Source: Sphaerotilus mobilis (GTDB lineage Bacteria > Pseudomonadota > Gammaproteobacteria > Burkholderiales > Burkholderiaceae_C). From it: a stretch of DNA of 64,000 nucleotides. Positions 41,528 through 49,918 of the stretch are shown piece by piece. A program made the translations under genes and the position numbers. Each line of letters opens with the position of its first letter. Within the stretch, counting starts at the first letter, position 1. Location of the stretch: positions 434,001-498,000 of the forward strand of contig NZ_SGWV01000008.1 of NCBI RefSeq assembly GCF_004216565.1, written 5' to 3'. The notes below the pieces were generated by a model that had not been told where the DNA came from, did not search any database, and was given only the letters and a program-made list of their open reading frames with translations.

Positions 41528-42672
41528 GCGACGCGCGTGGCCTGCATGCCCGAGACCAGGTCCTGGCGCACGGCGCTCGCCAGGTGTGCCGGCGCCGTGA
41601 TCGCTGTCTCCGCGTCCGATGAGCCCTTGTCGGTCGGCGCGGGCGCCAGCACCACCATGCCGTACCAGCCCAGTCCCTTGTAGGTTTCGTAGCCGGGCGT
41701 GCGGGCATAGCCGATGTGGGTGCCGTCTGGCTCCAGGTAGGCGCCCAGCGTGCGGCCACGGCGCTTGATCTCGACCACCTCTTCGAGCACACCCACGCCG
41801 TCGGATGAGGCGATGACCCGCTGGCGCGCATCGAGCAGCAGGGCGCGTGCGCGCGGCTTTTCCTCGTCGTCGAACTTGACGCCGTCCACCACCGCGCGGG
41901 CTTGCGTCTGCCAGTCGAAGAAGATGGCCAGCACGCCGATCGGCTCGCCGTCGACGGCGCCGCCCCGTCGGATCGCCGTGCTGTAGGTGGCCACCGGCGC
42001 CTCGTCCAGGCAGGGGTTGGTCTCGATGTCGGTGGCGATGAAGCCCTGGCCATCGCGGGTGTGCAGGGCCCGGTCGAACCAGCTCTGGCCACGCACGCTG
42101 GCACCGGTCACCCGCGGGTAGCGGTCGGGCCGGCCACTGGCCACGACTCGGCCCAGCGGGTCGATCACCCAGAGGTCCAGGTAGACGGTGTAGCTGTCGA
42201 GGATCACGCCCAGCCGCTTCGAGGCATGGCGGGCCGTGGCCGAACCGGGCTGCTCCAGCGCATCGACCACCGCCGCGTCGGTGGCCCACCAGCGCACGTC
42301 GCAGGAACGCTCGTAGAGGTTGCGGTCGATGATGTCGATCATGTTGAGCGCCAGATCGGCCAGGCGCTGGCCCTGCTGGTCCTGCAGACGGGCCATGACC
42401 TGGTCACCCAGCTGCATCAGCCGCGTGATCTGGCTTTGCAGGTCCGCCGCCAGCTCGCGCGACAGCTCGTTGATCTGGGTCGAGACCTGCTTGACCTCGC
42501 GCGCGACGACGCCAAAGCCGTCACCGGCTGCACCGGCCCGCGAGGCTTCGATCAGCGCGTTCAAGGCCAGGTAGGAGGTCGATCGGTTGATCTTCTGGAT
42601 CTGGGCGATCTTCTGCTCGGCGATCTCGCCGACGCGCCGGGAGGCATCGATGATCTGGTGCGGATGAACCAT
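41521..42672 (-). CDS. Soluble chemoreceptor-like protein: N-terminal signalling tip, C-terminal cache-like sensor
   Basis: A protein of 383 residues with reversed chemoreceptor order. Residues 12-60 read like the conserved hairpin tip of a methyl-accepting chemotaxis protein (EIAEQKIAQIQKINRSTSYLALNALIEASRAGAAGDGFGVVAREVKQV), followed by a helical stretch to about 100. The rest resembles a dCache sensor (VYLDLWVIDPLGRVVASGRPDRYPRVTGASVRGQSWFDRAL, GFIATDIETNPCL, PIGVLAIFFDWQTQARAVV). No membrane helix or signal peptide is seen, so it should be cytoplasmic. It probably joins chemoreceptor or CheA/CheW arrays while sensing an internal ligand. Methylation helices seem short or missing. No chemotaxis genes lie nearby. 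Confidence 0.82.
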   Translation of the reverse strand: MVHPHQIIDASRRVGEIAEQKIAQIQKINRSTSYLALNALIEASRAGAAGDGFGVVAREVKQVSTQINELSRELAADLQSQITRLMQLGDQVMARLQDQQGQRLADLALNMIDIIDRNLYERSCDVRWWATDAAVVDALEQPGSATARHASKRLGVILDSYTVYLDLWVIDPLGRVVASGRPDRYPRVTGASVRGQSWFDRALHTRDGQGFIATDIETNPCLDEAPVATYSTAIRRGGAVDGEPIGVLAIFFDWQTQARAVVDGVKFDDEEKPRARALLLDARQRVIASSDGVGVLEEVVEIKRRGRTLGAYLEPDGTHIGYARTPGYETYKGLGWYGMVVLAPAPTDKGSSDAETAITAPAHLASAVRQDLVSGMQATRVAA

Positions 42673-42824
42673 GGTCGCGGTCTCGTGGGGCTGGGATGGC
42701 GACGAAGTTAGCTTGTCCTGGACACGCGATTCGGTCGATCAACAGGACGTTTGTGGCGATCCGCACCAGGACGGACCTGCCAGCGCCAGACTGGTGCGAT
42801 GCACCGATGGCCGACACCGCCCGC

Positions 42825-43856
42825 TCAGCCCGTGCGCCGCACCCGCACCGAGTAGTCACCCACGCCGCTGCGCTGGTTGTAGTGGCGCACCTGGACCCAG
42901 TACTGGCCGGGCACCAGCGCACGCGCGATGCGGGCGTTGCGGCCGATGCCCGAGTCGTCGTCCTCGGCGATCAGGGCGGTGGGCGAGGCGGGGCCGAACA
43001 GCTTCATCACCACGTCGGTCGGACCCTGGGTGTCGATGACGTGCAGGCCACGCTGCGCGACGGTGAAGGTGTAGAGGTCTTCCTCGCCGAACGTGCCGAT
43101 GGCCGCTGGCGTGCGCAGCCGCGCATTGACCGTCAGCGCGACCGCCGTGGCGACGGTCGGACCCTGAGCCTTCGGGTACATCTTTGCCCCGCCGATGAAG
43201 GACTTGTCCAGCGCCGACAGCACCTGGTTGGCCCGGGTGGCGATGCCGTTGGTGGTCCAGGCCGCCGGGAAGAAATACAACATGATCGAGGCGGGGTCGA
43301 ACTCGGTGCCGTTGACCTGATCGGCGCTGTAGCGCGAGAGCACGTTGTGGCGCGTCGTCGCCTCGTCCCAGAAGTTCGGCGCGCCCGCCAGTTCGCGGAT
43401 CACCACCGCCTCGTTCCACTGGATGCCGCCGGCCGGATTCTGGTGTTCGTGCGCCAGGCCGATCGCATGGCCGAACTCGTGCGCGGCCGTGCCGCCGTCC
43501 TCGAAGCCGAGGTTCATGGTCGGCTGATCGGCCGGGATCGACCGGGCGTCGGTGCCCACATAGGACCAGGCGCCGTCGTTGGCATTGAAGGCGATGCGGA
43601 TCTCAGCCTGCGGCGAGTCGTCGAACACGAAGCTCAGGTTGGCCACCGCCTGCCACCAGCCCGCCTGTGTCTGCGCATTGGCGCGCTCGGCGGCCGTCCC
43701 GCCGATGAAGCGCACACGCAGCGTCGAGCCGTTCATCCAGGCCTTGCCGATCGGCGATATCGCGCGGGTGCGGCCGGCGACCTGTTCCGTCCCAGCGGGC
43801 GCGAACAGTTCGCTCGGCAGGATGCGGTCAAAACAGACATGGGGACGCAGGTTCAT
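42825..43856 (-). CDS. Metzincin-type zinc metalloprotease with C-terminal PPC-like domain
   Basis: A predicted zinc protease of 343 residues. The metal site is HEFGHAIGLAHEHQNP (residues 126-141), the extended HExxHxxGxxH of metzincins, with GLAHEHQ like astacins; the downstream SIMLYFFP is a likely Met-turn. Residues 30-115 form the N-terminal half of the catalytic domain (AWMNGSTLRVRFIGG, AEIRIAFNANDGAWSYVGTDA). The last 90 residues (EEDLYTFTVAQRGLHVIDTQG to DYSVRVRR) look like a bacterial pre-peptidase C-terminal beta-sandwich. There is no signal peptide at the ATG with GAGGAGC upstream, so secretion, if any, must be non-classical. Target unknown. Confidence 0.88.
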   Translation of the reverse strand: MNLRPHVCFDRILPSELFAPAGTEQVAGRTRAISPIGKAWMNGSTLRVRFIGGTAAERANAQTQAGWWQAVANLSFVFDDSPQAEIRIAFNANDGAWSYVGTDARSIPADQPTMNLGFEDGGTAAHEFGHAIGLAHEHQNPAGGIQWNEAVVIRELAGAPNFWDEATTRHNVLSRYSADQVNGTEFDPASIMLYFFPAAWTTNGIATRANQVLSALDKSFIGGAKMYPKAQGPTVATAVALTVNARLRTPAAIGTFGEEDLYTFTVAQRGLHVIDTQGPTDVVMKLFGPASPTALIAEDDDSGIGRNARIARALVPGQYWVQVRHYNQRSGVGDYSVRVRRTG

Positions 43857-43956
43857 GGCGTGCTCCTCAGCGCCGGGGCGCAAGACGGGAAACCGGCGAT
43901 CTTGGACCCGTTGCGTGTCAGCTTGGGTTTCCATTGGTTTGCCAAAATGAACGATC

Positions 43957-43980
43957 TTTTGTTTTTCACGAAACACAAAC
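43957..43980. promoter_or_regulatory. Candidate operator of the SorC-type regulator
   Basis: A 24-bp pseudo-palindrome, TTTTGTTTTTCACGAAACACAAAC, symmetric at 18 of 24 positions, stands in an AT-rich patch 45-68 nt before the E1 gene. A -10-like TAGAAT lies at 43986-43991, so a bound repressor would block the promoter. It is also 101 bp from the divergent protease gene. Confidence 0.5.
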
Positions 43981-44024
43981 GTGCATAGAATCGGGATCAA
44001 CCCACCGCCCTGCACGGAAGCGCC

Positions 44025-46499
44025 ATGCCCAAGAGCCTGCACATCGACCCCGCCTTGACCCGCCAGCCCGGCCAGCTGGTGGTGCCCACCATCCCGGTGC
44101 ACGCCTATGCCCGGCCGCTGGCCGAGGAAAGGGCCCGGCGCGGTGACACGGCGCTGCGCGAGGTGCTGCGCCACATGCTGGTGATCCGCGAGTTCGAGAC
44201 CATGCTGGCGACCTTCAAGGCCAAGGGCGCCTACGCCGGCATCGCCTACAACTACAAGGGCCCTGCCCACCTGTCGATCGGTCAGGAGGGTGCCGCCGTC
44301 GGTCAGGCCCTGGGCCTGCAGGCCGAAGACCTGATCCTGGGCAGCCACCGCAGCCACGGCGAGTTCATCGCCAAGGGGCTGGCCGCCGTGCAGCGGCTCG
44401 GTGCCGACACGTTGGCCGGCATCCTGGCGGGCCACCAGGACGGCGCGCTGCTGCGCTCGGTGCGCCAACACCTGCCCGGCGCGACGCCGCGCGAGGAGGC
44501 CGAGCACTTTCTGCTGCTGGGCCTGCTGGCCGAGATCTTCATGCGCGCCAACGGCTTCAACGGCGGCATGGGCGGCTCGATGCACGCCTTCTTCCCGCCG
44601 TTTGGCGCCTACCCGAACAACGCCATCGTTGGAGCCTCGGCCGGCATCGCCACCGGCGTGGCCTTGCGCCTGAAGCTGTCGGGCCAGGATCGCATCGCGG
44701 TGGCCAACGCGGGCGATGGCTCGACCGGCTGCGGCCCCGTCTGGGAGGCCATGAACTTCGCCGCCATGGCCCAGGCCAAGGCGCTGTGGGGCGAACAGGA
44801 CGCCCGCAAGCGCGGCGGCCTGCCGGTGCTGTTCTTCTTCTCGAACAACTTCTACGCCATGGGCGGCCAGACCGCCGGCGAGACCATGGGCTGGGACCGC
44901 CTGTCGCGCATCGGCGCGGGCATCAATGCCGAGGCCATGCACGCCGAGACGGTCGACGGCGTCAACCCGCTGGCCGTCGCCGATGCGGTCGAACGCGCGC
45001 GCGCCAAGCTGCTCGCGGGGCAAGGCCCTGCCCTGCTGGACGTCGAGTGCTACCGCGTCAGCGGCCACTCCACCAGCGACGCCAACGCCTACCGCACCAA
45101 GGAAGAACTCGCGGCCTGGGAAGCCCACGACCCGATCACGCAGTACAGCACCGCGCTGGTCGACGCCGGCCTGATCGACGCCGAGGGCATCGCCGCGATG
45201 AAGGCGCAGGTGGCGGCCACGATCGCGGCGGTGACGGCCGCAGCGGTCGATCCGCGCATCTCGCCGGAGATCGACATCGCGGCCGACCCGACCCGCATCG
45301 GCCGGCTGATGTTCTCGGACGCCCTCAGCGACCTGCCGGCCACGCCGGCTGCGCTGCTGACCCCGCTGGAGAACTGTGCCCGCATCCGCCAGGACGCCAA
45401 GAAGGCCCGCTTCGGGCTGGATGCGGACGGCAAGAAGCTCTCGCCGATGCGCGCGATCACGCTGCGCGACGGCCTGTTCGAGGCCGTCCTGCACCACATG
45501 GTCCACGACGAGCGCCTGATCGCCTACGGCGAGGAGAACCGCGAGTGGGGCGGCGCCTTTGGCGTCTACAAGGGCCTGCATGAGCTGATGCCCTACCACC
45601 GGTTGTTCAACTCGCCGATCTCCGAGGCCGCGATCGTCGCCACCGCCGTGGGCCACGCCATGGCCGGCGGGCGTTCGCTGGTCGAGCTGATGTATGCCGA
45701 CTTCCTCGGTCGGGCCGGCGACGAGGTCTTCAACCAGATGGCCAAGTGGCACGCCATGTCGGCCGGCGCGCTGCGCCTGCCGGTGGTGCTGCGCTGCTCG
45801 GTGGGCAGCAAGTACGGAGCGCAGCACTCGCAGGACTGGACCGCGCTGGTCGCCCACATCCCCGGCCTCAAGGTGGTCTACCCCGCCACGCCGCACGATG
45901 CCAAGGGCCTGCTGGCAGCGGCGCTGGCCGGTGACGACCCGGTCGTGTTCTTCGAGAGCCAGCGCCTGTACGACAGCGTCGAGCAGTTCCAGCCCGACGG
46001 CGTCCCCGCCGCCTACTACCGCCTGCCGCTGGGCCAGCCCGACATCAAGCGCGCCGGCTCGGACGTCACCGTGCTGACCATCGGCCCATCGCTCTACCCG
46101 GCCATCGCGGCGGCCGAGCAGTTGCAGCGGGACTTCGGCCTGAGCGCCGAGGTGATCGACGCCCGCACCCTCGTGCCCTTCGACTACGACCTGCTGCTCG
46201 CCTCGGTGCGCAAGACCGGCCGGCTGCTGATCGTCTCGGAAGCCTCCGAGCGCGGCAGCTTCGCGATGACGCTGGCCGCCAACGTCACCCGATTTGCCTT
46301 TGCCGACCTGAAGGCGCCGCCGCGTGTGCTGGGCGCGCCCAACTGGATCGTGCCGGGCGCGGACCTGGAGTCGACCTATTTCCCGCAGGCCGAGGACATC
46401 GTCGACGTCGTCACCACCGAACTCCTGCCCGGCCGCCCCGAGGCCCGCGTCGGCGTGCGCGGCTGGGATGATCTGGCGCTCGCACGACGCGCGCTCTGA
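44025..46499 (+). CDS. 2-oxoacid/acetoin-type dehydrogenase E1, alpha and beta fused
   Basis: A thiamine diphosphate enzyme of 824 residues joining both E1 subunits. The alpha half (about 40-390) has HLSIGQEGAAVGQAL, GGMGGSMHAF and the TPP motif AGDGSTGCGPVWEAMNF ending FFSNNFYAMGG. The beta half (about 475-800) begins MRAITLRDGLFEAVLHHMVHDERLIAYGEENREWGGAFGVYKGLHE, with FADFLGRAGDEVFNQMAK-like sequence and DARTLVPFDYDLLLASV. It should decarboxylate a 2-oxoacid or cleave acetoin and load the acyl group on lipoate. A free lipoyl domain and a hydrolase-like acyltransferase follow. No E3 gene is in the window, so it would be shared. The resemblance to the aco systems rests on neighbours; the substrate is open. 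Confidence 0.9.
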   Translation: MPKSLHIDPALTRQPGQLVVPTIPVHAYARPLAEERARRGDTALREVLRHMLVIREFETMLATFKAKGAYAGIAYNYKGPAHLSIGQEGAAVGQALGLQAEDLILGSHRSHGEFIAKGLAAVQRLGADTLAGILAGHQDGALLRSVRQHLPGATPREEAEHFLLLGLLAEIFMRANGFNGGMGGSMHAFFPPFGAYPNNAIVGASAGIATGVALRLKLSGQDRIAVANAGDGSTGCGPVWEAMNFAAMAQAKALWGEQDARKRGGLPVLFFFSNNFYAMGGQTAGETMGWDRLSRIGAGINAEAMHAETVDGVNPLAVADAVERARAKLLAGQGPALLDVECYRVSGHSTSDANAYRTKEELAAWEAHDPITQYSTALVDAGLIDAEGIAAMKAQVAATIAAVTAAAVDPRISPEIDIAADPTRIGRLMFSDALSDLPATPAALLTPLENCARIRQDAKKARFGLDADGKKLSPMRAITLRDGLFEAVLHHMVHDERLIAYGEENREWGGAFGVYKGLHELMPYHRLFNSPISEAAIVATAVGHAMAGGRSLVELMYADFLGRAGDEVFNQMAKWHAMSAGALRLPVVLRCSVGSKYGAQHSQDWTALVAHIPGLKVVYPATPHDAKGLLAAALAGDDPVVFFESQRLYDSVEQFQPDGVPAAYYRLPLGQPDIKRAGSDVTVLTIGPSLYPAIAAAEQLQRDFGLSAEVIDARTLVPFDYDLLLASVRKTGRLLIVSEASERGSFAMTLAANVTRFAFADLKAPPRVLGAPNWIVPGADLESTYFPQAEDIVDVVTTELLPGRPEARVGVRGWDDLALARRAL

Positions 46500-46561
46500 G
46501 TCCGTTCCAGCACCCATCCAGCGCCCTTTTTGCTCCCTCTCAGCCCCGTCAAGGAAACCCC

Positions 46562-46801
46562 ATGGACACCCCCATCGTCATGCCCCAGCTCGGCAACGAG
46601 ATCGAGGAAGCGCTCATCCAGCAATGGCACAAGGCCGTCGGCGACCCCGTCGCGGCCGGCGAGGCGCTGCTGACCATCGAGACGCCCAAGGTCACCATCG
46701 ACATCGAGGCCCCGGCCGCCGGCGTGCTGGCCGAGATCCACGTGCCGGTCGACGACCTGGCGGCGGTCGGCGCGACGCTCGGCGTCATCCGCGCCGACTG
46801 A
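46562..46801 (+). CDS. Free-standing lipoyl-domain protein
   Basis: A protein of 79 residues made of one lipoyl/biotinyl domain (MDTPIVMPQLGNEIEEALIQ, then LLTIETPKVTIDIEAPAAGVLAEI), with Lys43 in ETPKVTI as the lipoate attachment site. Full E2 enzymes carry this domain at the N terminus with a catalytic domain behind it; here the gene stops after the lipoyl domain and the next gene encodes the would-be partner. AAGGAA precedes the start. It should act as the swinging arm for the fused E1. Confidence 0.9.
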   Translation: MDTPIVMPQLGNEIEEALIQQWHKAVGDPVAAGEALLTIETPKVTIDIEAPAAGVLAEIHVPVDDLAAVGATLGVIRAD

Positions 46802-46806
46802 GCACG

Positions 46807-47613
46807 ATGGCTGCACTCAAGCGCCTGGGCGGCGTCGATCAAGGTATTGGCACCGACACGCTGCTGCTGCACGGCTATGGCTCGGACAGCCTGTCGTGGT
46901 TGCTCAACCAACCCGCGCTGGAGCCGCTGGGTTCTCTGCATGCGGTCGACCTGCCGGGCCATGGCAGCGCCGGTGCAGACGTCGGCGATGGCCGCATCGA
47001 CACGCTGGCCGCGCGGGTCGCGCAGGCCGTCGACGCAGCCGGCCTGACGCGCCTGAACCTCGTCGGCCACTCGCTGGGCGGCGCGGTCGCGCTGCGGCTG
47101 GCGCAGGATCGCCCGGACCTGGTCGGCTCGCTCGCGCTGATCGCCCCGGCCGGCTTGGGCAAGGGCATCGACGCCGGCTTCCTCGACGGCTACCCCGAGC
47201 TGGACGACCCCGCACAGGCCACCGCGCTGATGCAGCGCCTGGTGGTGCAGCCGCGCCTGATCGGCCGTGTGCTGGTCGCCCGGGTGCTGGCCCAGCTGGC
47301 CGAACCCGCACGCCGCGACGCGCTGCGCCGCATCGCCCGTGCGCTGCGCGACGAGGCCGACACGCTGCAGGCCAGCGCCGATGCCGTCGCCCAGATCGAC
47401 CCCGGCACCCTGCCCCGCCTGGTTGTCTGGGGCGCACACGACGCCATCAACCCGCACGACGCCGCACGACTGGCCGGCTTCGGCGGCCAGACCGTGCTGG
47501 CACCCGAGGCCGGCCACCTGCCGCACATCGAGTCGGCCAAGTTCGTCAACGAGGCGCTGGTGGCTTTCCTGCAGGCTCGCGCCGCAACACGGCGCGACGC
47601 CGCCTTGCCATGA
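46807..47613 (+). CDS. Alpha/beta hydrolase, separate counterpart of the AcoC catalytic domain
   Basis: An alpha/beta hydrolase of 268 residues. Features are DTLLLHGYGSDSLSWLLNQPAL, the nucleophile elbow LVGHSLGGAVALRLA, the acid VVWGAHDAINPHDA and the catalytic histidine GHLPHIESAKFVNEAL. AcoC of acetoin dehydrogenase is a lipoyl domain fused to just such a hydrolase fold, which replaces the usual E2 acyltransferase; here the two parts are separate genes 5 nt apart. It likely moves the acyl group from the lipoyl arm to CoA. It overlaps the regulator gene by 4 nt (ATGA). Confidence 0.88.
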   Translation: MAALKRLGGVDQGIGTDTLLLHGYGSDSLSWLLNQPALEPLGSLHAVDLPGHGSAGADVGDGRIDTLAARVAQAVDAAGLTRLNLVGHSLGGAVALRLAQDRPDLVGSLALIAPAGLGKGIDAGFLDGYPELDDPAQATALMQRLVVQPRLIGRVLVARVLAQLAEPARRDALRRIARALRDEADTLQASADAVAQIDPGTLPRLVVWGAHDAINPHDAARLAGFGGQTVLAPEAGHLPHIESAKFVNEALVAFLQARAATRRDAALP

Positions 47614-48596
47614 CCCGGTTGCGCCGCGCCAACCCGGTCGCCCTGAGCGACACCGCCTCGCTGCGGCTGCGTGCGGCGCGGCTCTACTACCACCACGGCC
47701 TGACCCAGAAGGACATCGCCGAGCGCCTTGGCCTGGGCCGCAGCACGGTGGTGCGCATGCTCGAAGAGGCGCTGCGGCGTCACGAGGTCCGCATCTGGAT
47801 CGACGAGGGCGATGGCGAATGCATCGCTCTGGCCCTGCAGCTCGAACAGGCCCTGGGGCTGGACGAAGCGGTCGTCGTGCCCTCGCCGCCCGATCCGGCC
47901 GACACGCCCCGCGCCGTCGGCCTGGCGCTGGGCCAATTCCTGTCCGAGGCACTGGTCGACGGCCAGCGCATCGGCGTGGGCTGGGGCCGCACGCTGACCG
48001 CCTCGCTGGCCAGCTTCCGCCCGCCGCGTCACACGGGCATGCAGGTCATGTCGCTGCTGGGCGGCACGGTCCAGACCGATCACGCCAACCCGGTCGAGTT
48101 CGCCTGGCGCGTGAGCAGCCTGCTCGATGCCCGCTGCCACCTGTTCCCCGCGCCCGTGCTGGTCGACAGCCCGGCCACCCGCCGCTTGCTGATCGAGCAC
48201 GGCGGCCTGGCCGCGCTCTACCGGCTGGCCGAGTCGCTGGACCTCGCCATCCTCAGCGTCGGCGACGTCAGCCCGGACGCCACCGCGCTGGGCAGCCAGC
48301 TCGTCACGCCGGCCGAACGCCGCGAACTGAGCGCGGCCGGTGCGGTCGCCGACGTGATGTGCAACTTCATCGATGCCCACGGACGCAGCGTCGATCACCC
48401 CGTCAACGACCGCGTCATGTCGGTCGGCCTGGATGCCGTGCGACAAGCCCGCCACGTGCTGATCGCCGCCGGCGGCGCACACCGCGCCCCGGCCATCCTG
48501 GCCGCCCGCGCACGCATCGGCTGCCACACGCTGGTGACGGACGAGGCGGCCGCACGGGCCCTGCTGGCGCGGCCTGAAGCCAAGATCACGCCATGA
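47610..48596 (+). CDS. SorC/DeoR-type sugar-binding transcriptional regulator
   Basis: A SorC-family regulator of 328 residues. The N-terminal helix-turn-helix is AARLYYHHGLTQKDIAERLGLGRSTVVRMLEEALRRHEVRIWI (residues 21-64). The remainder is the SorC effector domain of NagB/ribose-isomerase-like fold (RIGVGWGRTLTASLASF, VMSLLGGTVQTDHANPVEF, DLAILSVGDVSPDATAL). This family usually binds phosphorylated sugars or polyols. It is co-transcribed with the E1 operon and overlaps genes at both sides by 4 nt. It likely binds the 24-bp palindrome upstream of E1. A phosphorylated effector hints at a sugar- or polyol-derived substrate for the E1. Confidence 0.92.
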   Translation: MTRLRRANPVALSDTASLRLRAARLYYHHGLTQKDIAERLGLGRSTVVRMLEEALRRHEVRIWIDEGDGECIALALQLEQALGLDEAVVVPSPPDPADTPRAVGLALGQFLSEALVDGQRIGVGWGRTLTASLASFRPPRHTGMQVMSLLGGTVQTDHANPVEFAWRVSSLLDARCHLFPAPVLVDSPATRRLLIEHGGLAALYRLAESLDLAILSVGDVSPDATALGSQLVTPAERRELSAAGAVADVMCNFIDAHGRSVDHPVNDRVMSVGLDAVRQARHVLIAAGGAHRAPAILAARARIGCHTLVTDEAAARALLARPEAKITP

Positions 48597-49027
48597 GCCA
48601 GCACCTGTTCGTCTACGGCACCCTCAAGGACGGTTTCCCCAACCGCCACCTCAACACTGGCCGCCCGATCGGTGGCCAGCACCGCACCGCGCAAGCCCTC
48701 CCGCTGCTGGTCGTGCAACTGCCCCACGAAAGCCGCGCGCCCTGGCTGCTCAACCAGCCGGGCAGCGGCCACCGCGTCATCGGCCAGGTCTTCGAGGTCG
48801 ACGACGACGCGCTGCTGGCAATGGATGCCTTCGAAGAAGTCGACCTGCCGACCGGCTACCAGCGGGTGTCGCTCGAACTGTCCCCGGCAGACGCTGACCA
48901 GCCCCGGCTCCAGGCCTGGGCCTACCTGAAAGCCCCCGACCAACTTGCCGCCGCGCTGGCGATCGAAGGGCCGTTCGAGGAATACACGCTGGCGCTGGCG
49001 CGCGGGTATTGCTTGGGGGTGGGGTAA
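48593..49027 (+). CDS. Gamma-glutamylcyclotransferase-like (AIG2) protein
   Basis: A small protein of 144 residues with the gamma-glutamylcyclotransferase/AIG2 fold: HLFVYGTLKDGFPNRHL at the start, and a catalytic Glu in LAMDAFEEVDLPTGYQRV. Enzymes of this family release 5-oxoproline from gamma-glutamyl amines or peptides. Its ATG overlaps the regulator stop (ATGA), so it belongs to the same operon, though its role there is not evident. Confidence 0.9.
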   Translation: MSQHLFVYGTLKDGFPNRHLNTGRPIGGQHRTAQALPLLVVQLPHESRAPWLLNQPGSGHRVIGQVFEVDDDALLAMDAFEEVDLPTGYQRVSLELSPADADQPRLQAWAYLKAPDQLAAALAIEGPFEEYTLALARGYCLGVG

Positions 49028-49050
49028 GTTTCTTTTAAATCTTGTCTGTC

Positions 49051-49473
49051 ATGAATGCATATATCACCTTCCTTGCCGCCTTGTTGTTCACCACCGCCTT
49101 CCCTGCTTGGGCCCAGATCAACAAATGCACGATCAACGGCACAGTCACGTTCCAGCAGGGTCCTTGCCCCACCAAGGAGGTTCGCAAGCCACCCAGCGCC
49201 GCAGAACTGAATGCAGCAAGGGCAAAGCAGCCTGTTGCGGGTCAGGATCGAACGGGGAATTGGGCATTGAAACCTTCAGGTCAAGCAGCACCTGCGCCCA
49301 TGGCAACACCCGTGTCCCCGACCGTCGCCGGGTTTCGATGTGATGGCCGGAGACACTGTTCGCAGATGTCGTCGTGTGAGGAAGCGAAGAGATTCCTGGC
49401 AAATTGTCCAGGCGTCGAAATGGACGGCGACGGCGACGGCATACCCTGCGAACAACAACACTGTGGTCATTGA
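49051..49473 (+). CDS. Exported Excalibur-domain protein
   Basis: A small exported protein of 140 residues. A signal peptide (MNAYITFLAALLFTTAFPAW) is followed by a short DUF4124-like stretch (QINKCTINGTVTFQQGPCPTKE). The C terminus has the Excalibur calcium-binding motif (FRCDGRRHCSQMSSCEEAK and NCPGVEMDGDGDGIPCEQQHC), with six cysteines and a DxDxDG loop. It probably sits in the periplasm or outside. The DNA here is less GC-rich than its neighbours. The ATG at 49051 fits the signal peptide; a TTG three codons earlier is less likely. Confidence 0.85.
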   Translation: MNAYITFLAALLFTTAFPAWAQINKCTINGTVTFQQGPCPTKEVRKPPSAAELNAARAKQPVAGQDRTGNWALKPSGQAAPAPMATPVSPTVAGFRCDGRRHCSQMSSCEEAKRFLANCPGVEMDGDGDGIPCEQQHCGH

Positions 49474-49479
49474 CCGGCG

Positions 49480-49872
49480 ATGCAAGCACACCCCCTGCGT
49501 CTGAACCCCGGCGACGACCTCCGTCTGGCGCTGGAATCGTTGGCCCGTCCGGCCTTCGTCGTCGCCGGCATCGGCAGCCTGCACGACGCACGGATTCGAT
49601 ACGCAGGAGCGGCTGAACCCGTCACCGTGCAAGGCCCGCTCGAAATCATCACCCTGGCTGGCAGCCTGAGCCCGGACGGCGCGCATCTGCACATCACCGT
49701 GGCCGATGCCCAAGGTCAGGTCGTTGGCGGCCACCTGGGTGTCGGCAGCCTGATCCGCACGACGGCCGAGGTGTTGCTGGTGGCATTGCCGGGATGGCAA
49801 TTGAATCGGGAACAGGATCCGGTGACGGGTTATCCGGAATTGATGGTGCGTCGAAACGCCGACCATCGTTGA
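49480..49872 (+). CDS. PPC/DUF296-domain protein
   Basis: A protein of 130 residues with the PPC (DUF296) fold found in AT-hook plant proteins and in stand-alone bacterial forms. The family pattern is visible as RLNPGDDLRLALESLA, VVAGIGSLHDARIRY, EIITLAGSLSPDGAHLHITVADAQGQVVGGHLGVG, including the conserved His-Leu-His and GGHL. Bacterial members are trimeric and of uncertain function; some are thought to bind DNA or metal. It lies 6 nt after the Excalibur gene. Confidence 0.85.
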   Translation: MQAHPLRLNPGDDLRLALESLARPAFVVAGIGSLHDARIRYAGAAEPVTVQGPLEIITLAGSLSPDGAHLHITVADAQGQVVGGHLGVGSLIRTTAEVLLVALPGWQLNREQDPVTGYPELMVRRNADHR

Positions 49873-49918
49873 GGCCTGTCGCGTTCAAACAGGTTTTGAT
49901 TTGGAGGCCCATCGGCAC

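Noticed and set aside
43857-46517. Minus-strand open frame continuing upstream of the zinc protease through the E1 gene
   Set aside because: The protease starts at 43856 with its own ribosome binding site. The upstream part is antisense to a well-supported enzyme and has no protein-like features.
44025-46801. Housekeeping pyruvate dehydrogenase
   Set aside because: The aceE-type E1 is a different family, and there is no catalytic E2 core or E3. The SorC regulator and AcoC-like hydrolase suggest a specialised catabolic system.
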